From positions 11,228,610 to 11,292,609 of the forward strand of contig JAKTNV010000014.1 in assembly GCA_022747635.1 (NCBI GenBank): a stretch of DNA of 64,000 bases. Reading direction: 5' to 3'. Below the pieces are notes generated by a model. It made no database searches. It saw only the letters and a program-made list of their open reading frames with translations, and had not been told where the DNA came from. Each line of letters opens with the position of its first letter. The first letter of the stretch is position 1. Position numbers and translations under genes: made by a program. Of the stretch, positions 57,101 to 64,000 are shown one piece after another. Source of the DNA: Hetaerina americana (Eukaryota > Arthropoda > Insecta > Odonata > Calopterygidae).

Positions 57101-59685
57101 AAGGCGTGGCGAGACGAAAAAAAATGCGAAGGACATCTTCTCCCGACATCGAATTGGGAAACTCGATGATGTCTGGTAAGTCTGATGAAGACGTGACGTA
57201 TAAATCACCGCATTCACATCCAATGAGATTCCATTTTTTAATATACAAATAGCAAAGAACACTTCAGGGAGGGCACGAACATTCACCATGGGTGGACGCA
57301 AATTGAATTCAGTAAAAATTTCGAGCCTATATAAAATTTGAAGATACAATGAAATATCTGTACCTTGGTATGCATTGTTCTTCATAATCTAAATCCGGGA
57401 TTTCTTCATGAATGCCACGACACCGTTATAATGACTCGATAAAAAGAATTCCCAAGCAAAAACATGTTTTTAAATGCTGGCATATTTCTGTGCATCCGGA
57501 TATGATTCCTTCAATTCGATGAAATTGGTTCAGACATGCGGATGTATGAAACACGAATTAGCTATTACTAGGATTAATTAAATCGGATTGCATGACTAAA
57601 AATAATTTCCAATTACACCGAGTGAGTGTAAATCCTCAAGCAAAAGAATGTATCACGTATATTGGTAAACATATTCGACTCATATAAATGCTCCTAACTT
57701 CCTTGGATATTCTCCAAATGGCTACTACTATATACAAAACATTAAAGGCATTGGAAGAAGACATGTGACGTTGGGCGCTCAGTGAGTCGTGGGGCAATCG
57801 ACTCCGATTCCATCCGGTCCAAACTGAAGAATGTTGGCCGAAACAAGACGGCAACGATAAGCACATAAGCTTCCATTTCACTTAACAGCTTCATATCGAT
57901 GGACTTTGTCAACACAGAGATCGCTCACGAAGCCTCCATGAAGATAGGGGCATACTAAAAAGCCGTGTCACTTCACCGTTCACCAAAAGGTCAAACAGAT
58001 GTTGATTTTCGACCCGAGGGCGACATCAGGGTTTCTGACCAGCGTGGAAACGGGAAACAACACTGGGACCGTACGAACCAGCACATTTTGCAAATTGCCA
58101 ACGCGAGAAAGCGAGTTTTAGTGGATTGACGTCTACATGCTACTGTAATTGTAAGTACAATTGCCAATATACTCACCATCTTTCATAATTTGATACAAAA
58201 AGCTACTTATCTCCATTCTACAATACTGAAGGGGCCAGGTTCTATTAACTTTACTATAACGGTATACATTGAAGAGAAACCTGGATCATAAAAATTACCA
58301 AGAACCTTATCAATGAAGCAAACTTAGATGAAAATTGTATGAAAAATCGCCCTTGGTCAGTGAATCACAGAAGGAGCGCAACTTTGGAGTGTTGACAATG
58401 GCCATATTATCGAAGGATGTGCTCAGCCATGCATAATATTTGGGTACATGGAAATGGCATTACTTGCTAACTGACAGTTGATTCCTCACTCAGAATATAT
58501 AATTCGTGAAAAACCAATTGTGATCGTCGTTCCAATTTGAAAGGATCACAAAGTGATCATCGAGAACGTGTTATTGTTAAAGTTATAATGCCAGCGTCGC
58601 AAATATCATGGGGTGACGGTGAGGGTTGACAAGTAGGTCATTCACGTGTTACTCATTACCCAGGAATTATTTTAAGACGAGGAAAAAATGTTTATCTGAA
58701 CCCGATAGTAATTCGGACAACTCTTGTAACCTTGCACACCTACTAAGAAAACATCCGAGGGTAAAAAATCAAATTAAATAAGTAACGATATTTGAATCTT
58801 TACTAGGTGTCGCTATTTGCGTTTTGCCGTGCTTAATTGTTATCCATAATGCACTCTGCGAAATATATTCACATACGATTTTTTCATCACGTGCTTAGTG
58901 AGTTAATGAAGTGGGTTTAAGTATGTGAGACAATGAAAGAAAGAAACATGGTGATGATAAAAGAAAAGCTGTTCAACAAAATCAAAAGGACGTTTTGAAG
59001 TTTATTTATAAAATTTTCACAGCGGCATGCACACATTAGCAAAACTAAGCTAACTTTTAAATCCTCACCAAACTCAAACAATTAGTGCGGGAGAAGCGAA
59101 ATCACGACACCAGTGACAGCACGCGGACAACGCCAGAATTATTGAAAGAATTAGGGCTCCTTAGCACAACCCAGTTCTGAAATGAATAAAAAATTCAGTT
59201 CTCAAACGCTAAGAAATTTCTCAAGTAAATCGTGAGAGTCTAATCGCCAATCAAAATGTCCATATCGGCAAAAGTTATTTGAACACCGCGCGCGGGATAT
59301 ATCATGAGAATAAGAGAATGCCAACAGTTTTCAATAAAAGAAGAAACATTTAGAAGAAAAATCCTTCACCATTCGCTAAATTGCTCCGACGACAGTATTA
59401 TCAGATAAAGACAATCATTCTAGTCGAAAAACTGATGCGCCTATCAGAATGCACTGGGAACTAAGACGGGAAACGGGGACGGCACTACTAGCAACTGAAA
59501 AAATTAGGAAATGTCGCTGCGAATGACTGATTCATGGCAATTTATGCTCCGGCGCTCCACAGAATAAGGAGAGACTCTTTCCATAAAAGGCCACCATTCA
59601 GGACTGATCCGAATTTTATGGCAATGCGAAAACGACCTTAGGACTAATAATAGCGTTAGGTTTACCCAATCCCCGGGACCGTAAA
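54171..59685. other. Long, mainly AT-rich non-coding stretch
   Basis: No gene recognised in about 5.5 kb. A C run followed by GGG (about 56070-56090) sits in a slightly GC-richer patch (55950-56260) whose minus-strand 111-codon frame has no domain. CTGATGA at about 57182 is followed by a stem-like ACGTGACGT and TAAATC, a weak echo of the hammerhead-like layout at 40437. The 134-codon minus-strand frame at 56981-57385 has no motif. Confidence 0.45.
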
Positions 59686-60650
59686 CTTAAACATTCCTCC
59701 GTAGCCGTCGGTGGGCGGGCAGGCGCCGCCTCGTAATCACGTTCAATAAGCTGAAACGCCCTTAAACAGCAAAACGTTTATCGAAGAGGGGGGAGGGGTG
59801 GACGGATAGGAACCGAAAGGAAATATGTTGGGATACCAAAAGAGATGCGAACGACAGCAGTTAACGCGGGCGAGGGGAAGTTCCTGGGATGAGCTGGAGA
59901 GATAAGGAGAAAAAGAGAGAGAGAACATCTTCCCTCCCCCCGCCTGGCCTGGGACGATAGCCCGGGACTTTCACTCGATTGCTTTTACCGCGAAACATGA
60001 TGGGTGTCTGTTCGGCAGGCGCCAGTCTGGTCACCAAGGCAGCGTCATTGAGGAAGTCTGCCCGGGCGGCGGGATATAGAGAGGCCCGGAGGGAATGTGG
60101 TGGGAGGGGGTCGGTTAACGCGAAGACGTGAGGATGAACGCGGGGGGTGGGGTGGACTCAGGCTATTAAGTCTTGATCCGACCAATGGTGAGCGGGGGAG
60201 TGCAGAAGGGGAATCGGCGAAAAAAGAGTGCGAGAGAAGAGGACGTGTGTGGTTGTGGGTGGAGTGGAAAAAGGCAGAGCAACACCGCCGATAAGCTATA
60301 GATGCGGGACACGTTCCGAGAAAAGAAGTCAAGGGTAAGGGGGATGCTGTGTGGGGGGTGTGGTGGGGAAAAAAATATGGGAATATAGCTCCACTGCCGA
60401 ATAAAAAGAGCGACGAGATACACGGAAACGTCCTCCGTCTCGAGTCCTTGAGATGATGCAGCCTCCTGGGGTACGAGTCCAGCGGCACGTCTGCCTGACT
60501 CAACGGAAGGAGCAGTATCAATGGACGAGACAGATGGGGGTAGTCCCAAATGGAACGGGTAACACTGGCGGTGGAGGTTGTGGAGACGGCCCAGGCGCCA
60601 CTACTCCAGAATGGACGGATTAAAGGCGCCGGGATGAAAGCGACGAGACC
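59686..60650. other. Large GC-rich, purine-biased island
   Basis: CpG-containing DNA with G/A bias on the plus strand (59770-60300). Minus-strand frames (60045-60521, 60166-60549) overlap each other and are proline/serine/leucine low-complexity. It leads into the AP-1-like and TATA motifs at 60652-60682. Confidence 0.45.
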
Positions 60651-60651
60651 G

Positions 60652-60715
60652 TGAGTCAGTCACTCGCCGTTGCTATAAAAAGATCTTGTGCTCGATGGCA
60701 GGCGAATCCATCATT
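60652..60715 (+). promoter_or_regulatory. Candidate core promoter at island edge
   Basis: TGAGTCA (about 60653-60659, an AP-1-type site) is followed closely by CTATAAAAAG (60673-60682), a strong TATA match. The expected start, about 30 bases on, is near 60704; TCATTG, an arthropod-like initiator, lies a little further than usual (60711-60716). No splice donor or coding exon was identified downstream. Confidence 0.35.
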
Positions 60716-62645
60716 GGTTTAACTCAATGCATTCTTATCAGCTCAGAAACTTGAGTGGCACAGTGGACTAACCGTAATTGGATAGTAAAATTTTTTAGCA
60801 ATGTGTTCAGCGTGATTTAATAGGTAGAAGCGGAAATACATTCCATGATTTAATTAACAGGACTGTCTATAATTAAAGTCGTTTTAGATATAGCCCACAC
60901 ATTCGGATACGCACGATAAATCCGTACTCAACTTGAAATCTTGGGGGATAAAATAAAAAGTAATAAAACGAATTCCTTCAATAAGACATAAGTTAAGCCA
61001 TTACCTTGATTTCAGTTTCTGTGGTTTACAACATTATCCCACAGTACGAATAAATACCGGTAAAGATCAGCGCCTACCAATGAGTGGTATTCCTGGGAAA
61101 AACTCGATTATAGCCAGAGAATAACCAAATGATAAAGTGTCACGGTGCCAATAATTTAACTCGCTTTAATTGGAAAATATATTTTGGGTTGCCAATAAAA
61201 AATGTGTACACATGGTGGCAATGATTTTTTCCAGTATTTACACGTATCGTTTGATACATAAATATTTAGAACTAACGTGTCCCTTGAGTACCACTTTCAG
61301 GAGGCAACAGCAATAATTTACAAGACTCGACAAACGATGGGTCCATAACCGTAATGTTTAAATGGAAAAACGTTTTAATTTAAGGGGCAGTTCCGTTTGC
61401 CGGGCCAAGTCTCAACTCCTCTCCACTGCAAGTTCAGGGTCAATGCGGGCGTAAAATAAATGAATCGCGCTTGATTCAAAGAACGTACGCATGAAATTTA
61501 TCCCGTTCTCAGAAGGGATCTACAAATATCTTCCTAGCAACTCGACCGTCTTTCCTTGGCAAGAGGATGGATTCGCATTCATTTTCAACAGCTAAGTAGT
61601 CATGTCATGCTACATTTGATACATCCTGGGAAACTGAGTTCAAAAACGAAGGAGGAATTAGAGTCTAATCATTTCTTCTGACTTAAGATCAACATAATGT
61701 ATACTCAATAAAGACTGGAGTATGAATAACCGTCTATCATATTAGTGTATTAAGAGTCAAATGCATGGCTAAAGGACTATGATTATTAGTATAACGATTA
61801 TGCAAACAAAGGAAAAACTTGCCAACCCCAATGAATATTTAGGATATATTAAGCTAGAGTATAACTAATATCAACTACGTAATAAAAAAAGGAATAGACA
61901 AAATGCAAAATCTTATAAAACAGGTAATAGATATTAGGCGCATGTATTCCCTCAGCTACAAGAAAAAAGAAAAAATAGAAAAGGAAACCTATTAGTCCAT
62001 TGATATTCTACTAGTATTCACCAGTCGATGACAGGGTCATAGCTGTTTTTCTCCTTTTATTTTCGAAAAATGACATCAAAAATCTATCATTTTTGTAATT
62101 CACTTATATGAGCCTGAAAGGTTATTCTTATTTTCAATAAAACGATGGAATTTTCAAAAAGTGTTCTACCTCTTGGGACTTTGCTATCTCAACTTTGCTT
62201 AAAGATTCAGCCTACGAATTAATATTCAATTTTCGATTGGTTCCCACCCTAAGCCATTCAACTTTTTAGCCACACTGATTTCTTTTCAAATAATATTGCT
62301 GTCCTACTATGCACAATGATCCCATTAAGCCCATATCTCATAAGGAACCCATGTACTATCCGCATGTTCTAAGGCTAAGGCCTTTCAAGCGAGAAATATC
62401 GACGCTATTTCACTTTATTAGCGAACACACATGATAAAACCTAATTTTGATTCGATTTGCCGAACATTTGCCTTACATTTACTCCAAGAGATACACCATA
62501 GATAGAATGACTCCTAGGTATTAACGATAATATGTAGACTTAACGTCATTTATTCCGGTTTGTGTAAAGTTTTAAACACTACGTGAAAAACTGTTCCCAG
62601 TAGTAAAGAGTTTTTTTTCATATGCATACATTATTTTCATGCATT
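60716..62645. other. AT-rich non-coding stretch
   Basis: No gene or repeat family recognised. If the promoter at 60652 is real, its first exon would start here. Confidence 0.5.
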
Positions 62646-62649
62646 GTAT

Positions 62650-62800
62650 CAATCGCACATTTCGTCTATAAGTCCTTAACCAACGCACCGCCAGCGGTCT
62701 GACTGCAAATAACTCTATACACAACAGCATCGTCAGCAAACATACGTATTTTACCCTTGACTATGCCACTTCAATAATGCATCCAAGACACGGGGACAAT
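62650..62800 (-). pseudogene. CR1/jockey-like reverse transcriptase relic with FADD box
   Basis: The minus strand encodes KGKIRMFADDAVVYRVICSQ, the catalytic FADD box (62729-62740) in its usual CR1/jockey setting ('-K-RLFADD-V-YR-I'). It continues TAGGALVKDL to a stop near 62679. Just upstream on the same strand, GTCCCCGTGTCTTGGATGC looks like a decayed version of the 'VPQGSVLGP' region in another frame, with a deletion between. The rest of the polyprotein is not recognisable, so this is an old fragment. Confidence 0.7.
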
Positions 62801-63285
62801 TTTCCTCCAATATAACGAATTCATGAATTTCGGATTTTGAGCAAGATTTAGGTGGGGCTGACTTGGACATGATTAATCCAGTTGAGTATATTAGAGCTTT
62901 CATTGTTCAAAAGTGATCACAGGGCCCAAAATGTTCTTAATTTATTAGTACTACTACTATTAGCACTATTATACGTAAAATATAGAGCTGAACTAAAATA
63001 CGGTTGGAATAAATTATTTAAAGACGATAGGAATCGATGTGAACGTACTTCCATCCGACCACGTTCAGCGGACGCCTCTATTGTGTGGGATGCTGCCTAT
63101 GAAGTCATTCATTCATAGGAGTCAAAGGTTTGGCTATGTCTCAAACCGGGTTTGTGTAATAATTTCAGAAGCTAAAATTTAAGGTAGTGTTGGAAACAGA
63201 TAGGAAGCATTCATTCTTCAGGTGGTATCCATTTATCGTTGTCTTGCTTATAGTAAACTAAATATATTTTATAATAAAATATAGT
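62801..63285. other. Non-coding stretch
   Basis: A 78-codon plus-strand frame (62882-63118) has a leucine-rich stretch produced by TTA/CTA-rich DNA. It carries no signal that makes it a likely gene. Confidence 0.4.
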
Positions 63286-63287
63286 AA

Positions 63288-63425
<138 letters not shown>

Positions 63426-64000
63426 CAAAAAATAGGAGCTCGTTTTTCTTACGTACATTAGGTTAATTAATGGCAAAAATATAAATATTTCCATCGATCA
63501 ATGGAAACCCTCGCCCATTACCCATCCCAATTACCATTAAAGGACACACCTCATGCCATACGCCGCTGGGTAACTTGTATGGTAACAGAGCAGATGTATT
63601 TCCGGAAAAAAATGGAATAGAGGAAGTACTAACGACTTAAATCCCTGAATGGGAAGCGACGGTTTTTTTACAATTAATTTTCCGTCACCTGTTGATGCAT
63701 ACACCCCTTCTTCCAAGGGCTATACAGTGCATTAACTAAGAGACGAAAATGTACAAGCCTCAAGATTTCCATCCTTATTCTTCGGGCTTACAATTTTATT
63801 TCATCTTAGAAAGTGAAAGAAACGGACACAACAGGGAAACATAAGTTGATCTCATATATCAAGTCTAAGAATCACAGATAATCCGTGTCTGTTACATTTA
63901 GCAGAACAAGAAGAGAGTTTTTAATGAGCTATCGTAAACTTACGCTATTCCAAGAGGGTAAAAAAAATTATGAGGCCCGTTTTGGTAGCTGTCGAGTTTG
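63426..64000. other. AT-rich non-coding stretch to window end
   Basis: No gene recognised. Confidence 0.45.

Noticed and set aside
60045..60549. Overlapping 158- and 127-codon minus-strand frames
   Set aside because: Both derive from purine-biased GC-rich DNA, conflict with each other and carry no motif.
62882..63118. 78-codon frame with a hydrophobic leucine-rich stretch as a membrane protein
   Set aside because: The leucines come from TTA/CTA-rich DNA and nothing else supports a gene.

Overview
This is a window of animal nuclear DNA, most likely from an arthropod with a large, repeat-rich genome. The basis is AT-rich non-coding DNA, long dinucleotide microsatellites, tRNA-derived SINEs, APE-type and CR1/jockey-like LINE remnants, mariner relics and arthropod-like core promoter motifs. 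I cannot name the species. I found no multi-exon host gene. Almost every open frame is short, lies in low-complexity or GC-rich islands, or overlaps a transposable element.

The best-supported object is a 5'-truncated non-LTR retrotransposon on the minus strand at about 50687-53040. It keeps the end of its endonuclease, a full reverse transcriptase and its C-terminal region, with one frameshift. It sits inside a GT/AT microsatellite and is flanked by a 12-bp direct repeat. Two 3' fragments of the same family lie at about 50385-50620 (plus strand, tail to tail with the large copy) and 39960-40075. A more diverged fragment may lie at 53930-54170. All three clear 3' ends can form the same small terminal hairpin and all lie next to microsatellite DNA.

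SINEs form the second layer. Family A (about 310-340 bp) is present at 14895-15233, 16647-16955, 23606-23891 and 47080-47391; three copies have visible target-site duplications. Family B copies at about 31660-31858 and 39766-39934 share a body. Single tRNA-headed elements occur at 717-890, 31039-31111, about 14276-14480 and perhaps 43750-43940. Degenerate CR1/jockey-like reverse transcriptase pieces are at 27405-27650 and 62650-62800. A LINE C-terminus may lie at 42190-42345, an internally deleted mariner transposase at 30148-30570, and a second transposase helix-turn-helix relic at 46400-46640. A head-to-head 88-bp foldback (42452-42632) and a hammerhead-like motif (40437-40467) may be debris of Penelope-like elements.

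Against the AT-rich background stand about a dozen GC- and CpG-richer islands of 0.3-1.2 kb, many strongly purine-biased on one strand. Several end in a TATA-like box. Two carry a plausible first-exon layout (TATA, short GC-rich leader, consensus splice donor) at 9794-9973 and 43563-43688. If a host gene is present, these are the places to look; the rest of its exons would lie outside what can be recognised by eye. The genes here do not form a pathway: the window is best read as intergenic or intronic DNA shaped by retrotransposition and microsatellite growth.
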